From Amphiura filiformis (Eukaryota > Echinodermata > Ophiuroidea > Amphilepidida > Amphiuridae), in NCBI RefSeq assembly GCF_039555335.1, contig NC_092629.1:29350775-29414774 (forward strand): a DNA stretch of 64,000 nucleotides, in the 5' to 3' direction. This document shows positions 26,141 through 36,897 of the stretch, piece after piece. Numbering within the stretch: the stretch's first letter is position 1; each line of letters starts with the position of its first letter. The notes beneath the pieces are model-generated. The model was not told the DNA's origin. It searched no databases and saw only the letters and a list, made by a program, of their open reading frames with translations. The position numbers and the translations under genes were made by a program.

Positions 26141-29100
26141 AATCATCATTATCATCATCATCATCATCATCATAATCATCATCATCATCATCATCAGTCT
26201 GAGTCAAGATTTAATTTGAATCTCCTTTCAAAATAAGTGATGACCAAAACTAATTGGCCACTTGAGCAAAGCACTTGTACTGCAAAACGATCATGCACAG
26301 ATGATTTTGTGTTTTTTTAATGTTCCAATGGTACTGGTATGAACGCGGGTAATTATATTTGCAAGGACCACGAGGCTGGCTCAACTCGCATTTACGGAGT
26401 GTTCAGAAATACTTTGGTGGGGGGGCTGGTAAAAAGGAGGGGGGGCCAAAACGTTTTGAACCTTAAAAGAGGAGGGACCAAAAAGTTTTAGGTGGTAGGA
26501 AAGGGGGGGGTCAAAAAGTTTTCCGCTTTAAAACCCAAAATTTTTGTGCGCTTCGCGCGCATTGAGACCCTCCATATCACTTTCAACGTACATGCCATGG
26601 GCAAATTTGGATTTTCAGTGCTTTTGTTTGAACAAATTATGGCACTTAGTGTACACATATCTATTAATTAATATAACATTAAAGATGATCACCAACATGC
26701 AACATCTGGGGGTCAAAAAAGTTTAGCGGTCCATCAAGGGGGGTCAAAAAAGTTTTCGGGCGAAATATTTGAGGAAGACCAGCCCCCCCCCTACCAAAGT
26801 ATTAATGAACACTCCCTTAGCATGGACCTATATGGATCGCATGGCTTATATCCAGTTTAAAAAATAAAAAGTTTACTCACGAGTAAACACACAGGTGGAC
26901 TAATCAGATCTTTGCCCTTCTAAATATGTATTATACTTAAATATACTTTACACCAACAATTTAGCGGTCATGACACCCAAAATGTCCATGATTCTATGGT
27001 TAAGACCTAAGACAAAAGCACATTGCAGAACCTTTTTAATTCCAACAAAATAAGTATCTTATCAATAATGGCTTCCGAATGCGGGTTAATTTATATATTG
27101 ATGAGTATTTTTACATGAACTTTTGGTATGACAACGTCTACTGTCATGGCAACCATCTCATGTGAGCTCCAAAGTAGTAAACTATGATGACTTAAAATCA
27201 ATGGTAGTTGAATGCGATCATAAAACATAATCAGAATGTTCAACCCTTTATGAGTATAAACTGCAAGAATATACAAATAATTTGTGTAATAATGAACATC
27301 AACTTGGATTGATGTGAAATTGCAAACTTGCATTTACGATCATGTGACTTTTCTACAAACCAAATTATGATAACTGCATTTTTTACCATTGTGAACATTT
27401 ATCATTTACATTGCATTAAGCCTATTTATTATTATAAACAACCTGTTTTCCAACCCCCCCCCCCCTCAAAAAAAAAAAATTCAACAAAAAGATTATTATG
27501 TCAACAAAATATTGCATACATTATATGATAAAAAGAAAGTATTTGATGCTTTAAATGTTATGAAAGCTAAAAATGCTACGGGTAAAAAAAATTGACTCAA
27601 GGCTGTTGTTTTATATGCACAGTCTAGAGGTGTTACAATGTTTTTCAATGTCAGATTCATTGAGTGAAATTAGAAAAGTCTTTATTCCATTTATAGCCCC
27701 ATACCGATAATAACTTCAAACATAATAAAAGCTATTGCAGGCAATTAATATATTATCTGTGGACTGGAATGGCGTTGATCTAAGGCTGGATGCTTACGAT
27801 TATTGCATGTTAATTAAAAGCCTTAACCCTAGAACTACAAGGGGGTTGTTATGAAAGCTAAAAACGCCACCCCTGATATTTTTAACCGTCTTAGAAAAAT
27901 ATTAACCGCCCAAACGACAGATAAATAGTAAATACATGATTTGCGCTAATTATAGTAATAAAATGTTTACCCCCAGCTCCTTACATGGCGTAGTATCACC
28001 ATCAAAAATGGGGTGGGGGTTTCTACAGTAAAAAAAAAACATGATTTTCATTTCGCTCTTGTAAAATGATTCCAATAGCTACTGACTTTTTTACTTTTAT
28101 ATTTAGGAAATTCGGTGAATATAGCCAGAAGAGACACAACGCTATATACACTGGTACCAAATATAACGGTATCCGACGTTTATAATTGTCTTATGAGAAA
28201 ACGAAGCTCACGTATATTTAAGTTTCAAACAACCATTTGTGACAGGTTCATTAGTGTTTCTTATTCATTTGGATGAGAAAGTTTCATAGAAATAAGAACA
28301 TTTTACTTTATCATCGTTTTGTCCAATTCTCATCGATTTAAAAGTATTCTCATCTTAAATTTCCACCAGTAAAGGACAACGACCTTTATTCCCATTGACT
28401 TTAGTGCATGTTTTTAGAGAAAACACATGCATTCGTGTGATAAGTCAAAACAAGACCTCCTTTTGGCCTAATATTAGGCATGTTAGGATCGGTGTTTCTA
28501 GTGATACCAATATCCCATTTTGAGAAGAGAACATTTTGCGACGATGGTGATAAGGTTTTTGATTCGACCATAACGATTATGGGTAGATGCACTTGAAACC
28601 TTATTGAAATGAGTGGTGCAAGCCCTGACAGTCCTTGTTGTATAATACCTTTTAATTTGGCTCTTTTTTGCAGGTACAGCTTCGAGCGCAACAAATTTTG
28701 AGAAGAACTTAACGAGGCATTTGTTAGATAAGTACGGTAACCGAGCAGTGCGACCTGTGGATAACACATCTGATGCAATCAACGTACAGGCTCGCCTACT
28801 GATTTCGAGAATCATTAAATTTGTAGGTGTACATGACTACTTCAACTAAATGATACAATGCCAGAATCATATAGTTGCCACCCCAAAGATATACGGCTGT
28901 CCAGTTATTACCCCCCTGTGTGGGTACTCTAGAATACACACATCGAAATTACACGTACAGTACACATACCCCTACACAGCGTCATCATCCCTATATATTC
29001 GTGTCAAAAATTGCCGTGATAGTACGGCGAATCCTCTCGTTTTTCAAAAGCTACGCATGGCGATTTTGTTCGAGATAGGCCGAGCGACTCAGGCCGCTAA

Positions 29101-32100
29101 GCATACCATTTACACCATACGACTATCATATGAGATACTACCAAGTTTCTATTCTACACATTATTACGATTTGCGCATGCTCTAGTACCCCATATGATGT
29201 TGCTATTACAAGAAAATTCGATTTGTTATCAGGTAAAACCCAGGTTTTGTTTCCAATACACTACCTTGAAATGCAATACACTAATTAGCGGCCATGGCTG
29301 TTTGCTGTGGATATATTTTACTGCATTTTATGCGTAAAGATTTTGAATCGAAAGTCAAAATGTTGATATATTTAATTTTGAGAATTACAATTATATACAA
29401 GCTGTTATAAAGGAACACGTTTAGCACATTCACCTAAGATCCAGGCGCTTGTATAGAATATTCAACCACACGTCTATAACACAATACATATGTAAACTTT
29501 CTTTATCTGTGTCAATAATAGTATATTGATTTCAATAGAATTGAATACATTTTGAGTTTGTACTTGACCACTGAGCGATCTAGCTATCGATTTCTAGCCA
29601 ATCAGATAGAACTCCTTTTCTTGCGTTCGGTGAAATACCAATCGCCCGTCGCTCACCAACGGAGTATGTAGCTGTATGGAAAAATATTTATAATAAACTG
29701 CTCAAATAAAGAAAGTCCGCAGTCATGTAACTCGTCCTACTTCAAAACCTGATCTTGTTATGGCAATTTGATTGATACGGTCGTGTGCGGGATCTTGTTA
29801 GCTCTAATTTGATACCAAATTTACTACCAAACACTCAACAGTAACAAGGAGTGATACCAGTTTATGGCATTTGGTGCATTTTCAAAAGTTGCAAATCAAA
29901 ACGATACACGCGGTCGAAATTGCTTAGCGTGGCAATGTGGTCAAGCTTGTTTGCCCATGATGAACCCATGTCGACTATCCGAAGTGCGCGCTTTATTCAA
30001 TTGTTAATTTAAAACGCATGGATTGTTACAGTGCTTTACTGATGAATACTAGGGCACGATGCGATCGATATGACCTAGCGGTTGTTTCGGGCTATGTTAA
30101 TGGTCGTACTCTGCCATTCACCTACAGATCCGCGTGCTCCGTTGTTAATTTGCAACTTTTGAAAATGCACCAAATTTCATATACAGGTATCAATCTCTGT
30201 GAATTTAGAGTTTTGGGTAGCAAATTTGGTATCAAATTGTAGCTAACAAAATTCTGCACACGCCTTTATCAATCAAATTGTCATAACAAGATCAGGTTTT
30301 GATGTAGAACGGGTTACATGACTGCGGACTTTCTTTATTTGAGCAGTTTATATAATATATTATATAATACACGTCCAGATATCATATTTGTAAACATCTA
30401 TATCACTATAGGATAAGTAACGCTTTAGGAGTTGTGCAATAATTATGATCCCCCCCTTTACGTTTGGGTAAAGTTTCCAAACGGCTCGCCAAAAATCGCT
30501 TGCCCCCCTCTCAGCCCTCCAAACATCGCTTGCAGCCCCCCAAAATCTTTGCCCCCCTTGAACATGCCAAATCTTTGGGATCCCAATTTGCAAATCTTAA
30601 ATGGGTTTCCGTACTGTTTTCCTAAGCCTTTTAGAGCGTTTAAAAAGGCGCCCCATGAATGTGTGCCAAAAATCGCTTGACCCCCTCTCGGCTGGCCAAA
30701 ATTGCTTCCCCCCCCTCCCCTTTCGGCTCGCCAAACCCCCCCCAATTTTACCCTACCCCAAGGCTCATAATTATTGCACAGCCCCTTATATTTAGCATTA
30801 ATTGCTTTTATATTGGCATCGTTGTTTGGATGTAAACGGAAATTAAAATTAACAATAAAATGATGCGTTATAATTTTTTATTGCATTTCTAGGACGAACC
30901 TTTGCAGCAGTTAATCTTTAATGGATGGCTGAAACTGGTATGTGTTATATACAATGTATACAAATATATATAAAAAAGAAATAATTCTTATATATGTAAT
31001 GGGATAACAAAGAACATTCACATTATCTTGCATGTACGTAAAACGCTAAAAAACAAACGGCTTCATTGAGCTTCTTTGAGCTCTTGAGCGAAAAATAACC
31101 CTACCACCATAACCACCTTGTATGGGGTTTATGTATAAAAACGTCCAACATTAAGGGTAACAGGGCATAAATTATTCATTTCCTTTATTTCAAATTTCTC
31201 TTGATGTGAAAACGGTTGTTAATTTTCTTTTTTCATAACACACCGCAACATAATGTGAGTGAACAGAAGTGTTGGTTATTGAAGATGTGACCTTCTTGAA
31301 CCACTTTATTTTCTGGAAAATTTTCTAGAAACTAGAATGCGGGAAATAATTTTATATTGACAATATAAATTCAATTATCAGGTTAGATTTTTTGATTGAC
31401 AAATAAAATATTACTCACAGGTTTTAAACTTTCGCCATCTTAGCTGATAGCTTCATCAGAATGACCAATGGGAATACACTTTTCCCGCGTGATTGGCCTC
31501 TACTTCGGCGATTCTCGCACCCCTCGGTTGCTTAGTTCTTACAAGTGGATCGTATAAGAGAATAACTACCGATGTTCCGGTTGACTGTTCTGCCCCCCCC
31601 GCCTTCTAATCCAAATTGCTTCTCTCATGGGTCTTGTTTGTTGATTTCCATCGTTCTTGATTAGTTTAGGCTCTTTCTATAGTTGATTTTTTCGATAGCG
31701 ATGTAATCGGTTATAGCAGATTTGTTAAGTTGGGGGAATTGACACGGTTCTATTTATACAGTGGCGCAATAATCAGAAACTTGAAGTTTGCAGGCTGGAA
31801 TTACAAAATCAATGTTCCTGGTGAAAAACATGATCCCAAATGCAAAAATCAAATATAATTCTTCACAAGCTAGTTAAAGTGCGGGTGATCAAAAGAAACT
31901 GTTTAAAACCCTTTCACGCACCGTGTTTTCATATTAGGACAGATATAAAATGTACCATGAAAAATGTAATATCACCCCCTCATCAATATGCAACATAGCA
32001 GTACAATGTCAAGAGAGGGCAGCATGCACTCTGAGCTTTTATAAATGTCACCTCTTGTCACACTTTCACGATATCCGACGGGTACCTAACAAGCGCTACG

Positions 32101-35100
32101 AAGCGTGCCTCTTCACATCTTACGAAATGCTTACTAGCGTTGCGTTGCATGCGTTGCCTTCCGTTGGAGTTACTTAGGCTAATAATATTTCCTCTAACTT
32201 AATAAAAAATAAACGAAACAAGTTAGATTTAAAATTCAACCAAGGATCGACTGGGGTTCGAACCAGCAACATATCGATCCATAGTCGAGGCACTACACAC
32301 TATGCTACAATTAAGTGGTTGTGCTAGAAAGCCGTCTATTTATTATACTTATTGTTTACGGAATAAAGCGCGCGCAAACGGTATACTATTACTAGTATAT
32401 TACCAATGAATAACCCTAACCCTAATCCTAATCCTAACCCTAACCCTAACCCTAACCCTAATCCTAACCCTAACCCTAACCCTAATCCAAATCCAAACCC
32501 TAATCCTCGTACTAATGCTCTGCGCCAGGCAAAACAGGTACGCCGGGCAAAACAGGTACCTGATCGACGCTACGAAGCGAATCCCAAAAACACCTTTTGA
32601 TCGCTACGAAGCGAGCTAAAATGTGAAAACGGGGTGTAAATGTATACCTTTGCTGTTGACCCCGAAGCACATTTCTGCAATTGGGATTCCACATGCATAT
32701 GCTGAATTTATGATCGCTAGATTCAGCACTTATAATTTACCACTTATCTGCCAAAAAACTTCTCTTTTTAATATTTCCAGAGGGAAATAACAGAAAAAAA
32801 TCACGCAGACATAGCAAAAAGGAATCATTTACGCACTACATCAACCAATATGCAGTAAAACTTGATAAACCCGTATTTAACTGTTCCTTGCAAATGTATT
32901 ATATCGGATGTATTTTCAGGTGTGGAATGATGTTTACCTCCAGTGGGAACCAAACCAATGGGGAAATATAACGAATGTGTCGGTGTTTACCGACAAAATT
33001 TGGAAGCCTGATATAACATTTTACGAAAAGTAAGTTACCGCCAGGTTACCTAAATTTTACGAAAGGTAAGTTAACACCGTGTTTCCTAAATATACTCGTT
33101 CTAACGTTTTGCAATCTTGCAGCATATACCTACATAGTATTATATAGCACCAGGCTAGACTATCGTACCAATAGAGAAATATTATATCACAGCTTACAGA
33201 AAAAAATCCCTCAATGAAGCCTGAACGATAAGTTAAGTTCGTGTAGGCCTACATCAACATGATGGAGGCTGGATACAAATCGAAGGATTCACAACCATTT
33301 CGCGGGCTGTGTGTGTGACAACACGACGAACGTAGAATTTACAAACACAGTGTCAATTTTTATGAAATATTTTATATAGATTCAGATATACCTAAATATG
33401 ATCATCTGGCTGTTTGCTTGCATTCTGTGACCCGCATAAAACTCGACACTGAGACTTTATGCGTGCTGATCACCAATTCGATTCATAACTTGGAATACTA
33501 GTTATTTTATATTACATATCTCTATTTCAGTATTGATGAGGAGTGGGAAGGTCTAAAGGATATTGAAGCGAGTCTAACATATGATGGGACCATCACCTTC
33601 TTCACACCCACGATCTTTCAAGTTTCCTGTAATGTCAAATTTCGTTACTTCCCTTTCGAATTCCAACGGTGCAACATCACTATGGGTTCATGGCGGTACG
33701 ATAAATCCAGATTAGACATGGTGGCGTTAGACGATGCAGATACTCATCAAGATGTGTATGCTGATAACGGTGTATGGACTCTGCATCACACGGACATGTT
33801 TACTATAGAAAAGAATTTTGAATGTTGTGAACATCCATATATCATGCTTATCGTGGAAATAACTATGAAGAGAAATCCGGGTTTCTATATTTACAATTTA
33901 ATTGCGCCGTGTATATTGCTATCAATAATGACTGTGTTTGTGTTTAGAGTGCCACCTGAATCAGGAGAAAAAATATCGTTGGGAATGACAAACGTCTTAG
34001 CATTGATACTGTATCAGCAGTTGATTGCAGCAAATATGCCTCCACTTGATGACGAAATACCAGTCATAGGTCAGTAGCAATTTCAAAGTAATATCATGAG
34101 AGCATGTTGTAATAATGGTGGATTTCATAAAACGGGTTTAAAGCGTCGTATTTTTTTATGTTTCCTCCCATAATCTGGAAGAAGTGCAGAATCTTCATTG
34201 TAGTGGCGGTGTAACTTAAACTAAAATAATACTTGTTATATTACGCCCCACTCTTTATAGCGGTTGAGCACTTTCGACTACTTTTGGAGTAGAGGCATTA
34301 TTGTGACACCACAGAATGTATATACATGTTTACGCATTTCTGTTGAGTTGAAACCATGACAAATTACCCGTTTGATGATCGGTATACCCAGTGTTCGTAA
34401 GTGAGGGTATACCGTGGAATTATTAGTAACTATTAGTAATATACAATCAACATCATAACAGGAGCGTAATAACAACATATATTAGAGAGATTGCGATGTT
34501 CCAAACGCAGCACGTGGAACGTACGCTTTCACGTACGTTAATACGGTGATAAATATTGCTAGTCTCGGTTCCAAACTGGATTGTGCTCATTCGTCACGAA
34601 GGAGAACAAGTCGGCTGGAATAAAGACAATACTATTTGATCTAATCCTTCAGTAAGTGCAGGCTACTGAGTCTGTGCCTTGGCCGTTTTTATATTTTGAC
34701 TAAAATTTTGACTTAACATGCTGATTAAACTCTTTTTTTTTTTTTTTTGTGCTCCCCAAATATTATAGTTGCCAAAAACATATATTTTGGTAGATTAAAG
34801 ATCACTGCATCCATATAGAATTACTTTACTTTCAAAATGAGACTTTTTCGTCCTGAAAATTGGGCGCGTTGCATAAACTTCGACATGAGGTAAAATCAGC
34901 ATATTTCATTTAATACTGCGTTGGAATCCAAAAAGGGAAATCGAAATGTCATTTTTGTACGCAAAGTATCACACACATGTCGATGGACAATCTCTGCGTA
35001 TGGATATCGCGTATAAATTTAGTCGATTTTCAACACATCGCTGTACCTTTATTATAATGATTTGTTACAAACAAAAAGGATCATAATAGTAATTAGTCTT

Positions 35101-36294
35101 TTCTTCGTATGTTCGTTATCATTGACTGTCTTTAACATATTGTAAAATGGACAAATTTTGTGCATTTTCAACGATGTATCTACCTTTATTTCGCACGTAG
35201 GAATTCTTCAAAACTGGCTAAATACATGACCTCGCTTCATTCGATACAGGAGAGTGGTTTTGAATAGATCAACGTACGTCCGAGAACTACGTTTGGTAAT
35301 CGCAATCTCTCTATTCATAATTGGACTACCTGGACTACCTTTTGAATAGAGTGCTCAATCCCAAAGAGGGAGAGCGTATACAAATTCAAAGTTTAGACCT
35401 TCTAGAATAGAAGTCGTTACTCTGAGTTTCATGCCTAAAGGCGATCGTCAGACGACATGGTGAAGAAGATTGGGCTGGACGACCTTGGAATGGAACAATA
35501 TATATTCTATATACATATATATATATATAATAAAACAATTTTGGCTAAATAATATTCAGCATATAGTAACTAGTAGTTTCACGCCTCACGGCGATCGTCG
35601 TGAGGCGTGAAACTACTAGTTACTATATGCTGAATATTATTTAGCCAAAATTGTTTTATTAAATTAGCTCTACCTTGTTAAAAATTGGTATTGAGCACTG
35701 TGAAACGACTATCGAGTGACTATTTATGTTATATATATATATATATATATATATACTATCATAGATAGTCAGAGAGTGCTCAATTGTATAACAGGAGCGT
35801 AATAACATCATTCTATTCTAGAAGGTCTAAATATATTTATAACGCTTTTTTATTTATCTAAAATTTACAGAATTATATTTTCTCGCAATGATTGTAATGG
35901 GTTGTCTCTCCGTCATGGCAGCTGTGATAATACTACGCGTGTACCATTGTCCCGCCACAAATCCGATTCCTACTTGGCTACGCTACGTCATAGGTCATAG
36001 GGGAAAGGCAAAGCAGCTTCTAAAATCACCGACACGACCGTTTCCAATAATCCCGTCTCGTCAGGCGTCAGTCTTCCGTCTCTAGACACTCAAACAGAAG
36101 TATACAACTCTTCAGGAAAGAAAAATGCTAGAGATGATGATGTCATGAGTGAGGAGGAAGCGGTTGCAGAATGGAGACGTATAGCTTTGTTATTGGATAA
36201 ATTGGTCTTTGTTGTCTTAACTTTATCTTTAGTTGTGGTCTTTCTATACGTTCTTGTTCAGTATTTGTTGCATTCGCAAACGTTGGACAAGTGA
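20767..36294 (+). CDS. gene B: nicotinic acetylcholine receptor-like alpha-type subunit, frameshifted before M4
   Basis: Exons: 20767-20806 (ATG; signal peptide MNIFTLALYFFAIC), 28674-28822, 30893-30937, 32920-33029, 33531-34069 and 35871-36294. Splice sites are consensus and phases match genes A, C and D. Loop D Trp, loop A Tyr, the Cys-loop (CNVKFRYFPFEFQRC), loop B Trp, CCEHPY, GEK-M2 and M3 are all kept. In the M3-M4 loop near 36000 the sequence is 13 nt shorter than gene A and 10 nt shorter than gene C, so the frame shifts and meets TAG at 36083-36085. The predicted product is 365 residues without M4. The original frame (about 36005-36294) remains fully open and encodes an M4 plus LHSQTLDK, so the lesion is recent or an assembly error. 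Intron 1 is nearly 8 kb through insertions. Confidence 0.88.
21228..21391. repeat. AATGT pentanucleotide microsatellite
   Basis: About 160 bases of near-perfect (AATGT)n with occasional AATAT and AATGA variants, in intron 1 of gene B. It explains the His/Tyr-rich reverse ORFs here. Confidence 0.95.
22217..22441. mobile_element. 215-bp insertion inside the LINE fragment
   Basis: LINE coding sequence breaks after AGGTT at 22217-22221 and resumes with AGGTT at 22437-22441. Removing the 215 bases in between restores an uninterrupted LINE frame across AARLLRP. The insert is AT-rich and non-coding, without clear inverted ends; its class is unknown. Confidence 0.7.
22849..24207. mobile_element. mariner-like MITE inside the LINE 3' UTR
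   Basis: A 1355-bp element (22851-24205) starts CGAGGGCAGTCAGTATG and ends with the reverse complement. Inverted repeats are about 180 bp and TA flanks both sides (22849-22850 and 24206-24207). The CGAGGG...CAGT terminus with TA duplication fits mariner/Tc1-type elements. The interior has no transposase-like frame. Excision at TA restores a continuous LINE 3' UTR. Confidence 0.85.
24262..24336. repeat. (TTA)n microsatellite, LINE tail
   Basis: About 25 perfect ATT/TTA units forming the 3' tail of the LINE fragment. Confidence 0.95.
24820..25040 (+). mobile_element. tRNA-derived SINE
   Basis: A 71-base tRNA-like head (24820-24890) has a box A region GTGGCCGAGCGGATTAGG and box B GAGTTCGAGCCC; the acceptor halves GCACGTG and CTCGTGC pair with one mismatch. 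A conserved-looking body follows (TGTCCTTGGGCAAGGCACTT, CTCATTGCCT) and then GGGTTGGGTTGG. The poor anticodon stem and the attached body argue for a SINE over a working tRNA gene. The 3' limit is approximate. Confidence 0.75.
25180..26040. other. gene B intron 1, no recognised features
   Basis: AT-rich intron sequence without coding or repeat signals that I could support. Confidence 0.5.
26042..26196. repeat. (ATC)n microsatellite
   Basis: About 45 ATC/TCA units with a few ATA and ATT variants. The long poly-Asp and poly-Ile ORFs on the two strands are artefacts of this tract. Confidence 0.95.
26396..26816. mobile_element. GGAGTGTTCA MITE, 0.42 kb
   Basis: Imperfect inverted ends: GGAGTGTTCAGAAATACTTT then GGTGGGGGGGCTGG at 26396-26429, matched in reverse at 26779-26816 (CCAGCCCCCC, AAAGTATTAATGAACACTCC). 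The interior has repeated GGGGGTCAAAAAGTTTT strings. Non-coding. Confidence 0.75.
26880..27820. other. gene B intron 1, segments paralogous to gene C intron 1
   Basis: AATATGTAT...CAACAATTTAGCGGT (26927-26970) and the TACTGTCATGGCAACCATCT block (about 27137) both recur in gene C intron 1 (about 45037 and 44773), but in the opposite order. No exon is present. Confidence 0.55.
27823..27900. repeat. possible piggyBac-type MITE end
   Basis: TTAACCCTAGAACTACAAGG followed by GGGTTGTT matches the left end of the MITE at 61079-61427. A right end was not found, so this may be a truncated copy. Confidence 0.45.
29689..30355. mobile_element. MITE with about 200-bp terminal inverted repeats, 0.66 kb
   Basis: The element runs 29694-30350. 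Each end reads TAAACTGCTCAAATAAAGAA and onward, with the two arms about 85-90% alike by eye over roughly 150-200 bp. TATAA flanks both sides (29689-29693 and 30351-30355). No coding content. It sits in intron 2 of gene B. Confidence 0.8.
30427..30787. mobile_element. TGTGCAATAATTATGA MITE, 0.36 kb
   Basis: Inverted ends of about 22 bp (AGGAGTTGTGCAATAATTAT on the left; right end reads AAGGGGCTGTGCAATAATTA in reverse). The interior is C-rich with repeated CGCTTGCCCCCC-like strings. A related single end lies at about 41289-41315. Confidence 0.75.
31395..31760 (-). mobile_element. decayed Penelope-like element 3' remnant
   Basis: On the minus strand, short open pieces resemble the end of a Penelope-type endonuclease (NKSAITDYIAIEKIN, REAIWIRRRG), followed by a 3' region with CTGATGA and GCGAAAG. 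It is a degraded fragment without reverse transcriptase. It lies in an insertion (about 31370-32725) that gene A lacks in the same intron. Confidence 0.6.
32241..32325 (-). mobile_element. tRNA-like SINE head
   Basis: On the minus strand TAGCATAGTGTGTAGTGCC (box A-like) is followed after about 30 bases by a perfect box B, GGTTCGAACCC. No intact cloverleaf could be drawn, so a tRNA-derived SINE is the likelier reading. Confidence 0.55.
32410..32510 (-). repeat. interstitial telomere-like (TTAGGG)n tract
   Basis: About 100 bases of CCCTAA units on the plus strand with CCTAAT and CCAAAT variants, in intron 3 of gene B. An 18-bp direct repeat (GGCAAAACAGGTAC core) follows at 32519-32558, and CGCTACGAAGCG occurs three times nearby (32092, 32568, 32602). 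Confidence 0.9.
34484..35313. mobile_element. AGAGAGATTGCGAT element in intron 5 of gene B
   Basis: AGAGAGATTGCGATGTTCCA at the left is matched in reverse by CAAACG...ATCGCAATCTCTCT at the right (ends about 35299-35312). A third copy of this end stands at 52790-52822 in intron 4 of gene C. A 20-bp direct repeat (ATAACAGGAGCGTAATAACA) flanks a wider region at 34456 and 35788. No coding capacity; class uncertain. Confidence 0.55.
35399..35468 (-). ncRNA. candidate type I hammerhead ribozyme (Penelope-type)
   Basis: Reading the minus strand: stem I 5' strand GTCGT (35456-35452), core CTGACGA (35451-35445), a stem II segment with GCC/GGC pairing (35444-35431), core GAAA (35430-35427), a tiny stem III made by CTC and GAG (35426-35420), TA at 35419-35418 as the predicted cleavage site, then ACGAC (35417-35413), which pairs perfectly with GTCGT. 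Beyond an internal loop, CTTCT (35468-35464) pairs with AGAAG (35403-35399). Order and spacing match hammerheads, which are known from Penelope-like elements. Weak points are mismatches in stem II next to the core and the very short stem III. Confidence 0.6.
35529..35660. repeat. perfect hairpin with 62-bp arms
   Basis: Arms 35529-35590 and 35599-35660 are exact reverse complements, separated by the 8 bases GCGATCGT. (TA)n runs lie on both sides (about 35513-35530 and 35732-35754). Each arm contains GGCGTGAAAC, like the hammerhead motif just upstream. A further stem (TTGAGCACT / AGTGCTCAA, about 35688-35786) lies next to it. The hairpin ends about 210 bases before exon 6 of gene B. Confidence 0.95.
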
Positions 36295-36897
36295 ACTTGT
36301 ATCAACAACTTCATGATTATTATTAACTTATTAACAAAATGTAATTTGTAGCACTTTGGAGGCCGATCTTGACCAATTCACCAAATGGTCTGAAACTAAT
36401 TTGGCCAATAGGGTTGAGTATTTTTTGGGTTATTTTGAATATGATTTTCTTTCAAATCTTAACCAAATATCAACTGATAATGTTATCAACCGATATAATA
36501 TGTTATCAGCCGATATAATAAGTTGTAGCTCATGATGCCTAGTTTTAACAAGGTGGAATTGTTACACTCTGGTTGCCATTCGGGAACTCACGGATGACTC
36601 AAAAACGAAATAACCCATGGGAATCATACCTGTCAACCAGGCCGCACCCAATCAAGGCATTTTACATCGTTTTAGAAATATGCAATTTTAGTTTTAGTTT
36701 TGAAGGTATTGATCTGCTGATCATCTTCATCGGATCTATTCCAAAATTGTTCAAACCATCGTCTTACTTAACTTGAGTTGAAACTTGATATTAATGCATT
36801 TAATGTAATTTTTATTCCTATTTGTAAAAAATCATGTTTATACAATTATTTTAGTTTGTAACTAGCTAGCATTTTCTAGTTTAGACGTCATAGTGTC

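Noticed and set aside
25983-26219. Poly-Asp and poly-Ile ORFs on both strands
   Set aside because: They are translations of the (ATC)n microsatellite.
30360-30795. ORFs on both strands within the MITE at 30427-30787
   Set aside because: They arise from the C-rich interior of the element.
32406-32600. PN-repeat ORF
   Set aside because: Translation of the telomere-like CCCTAA tract.
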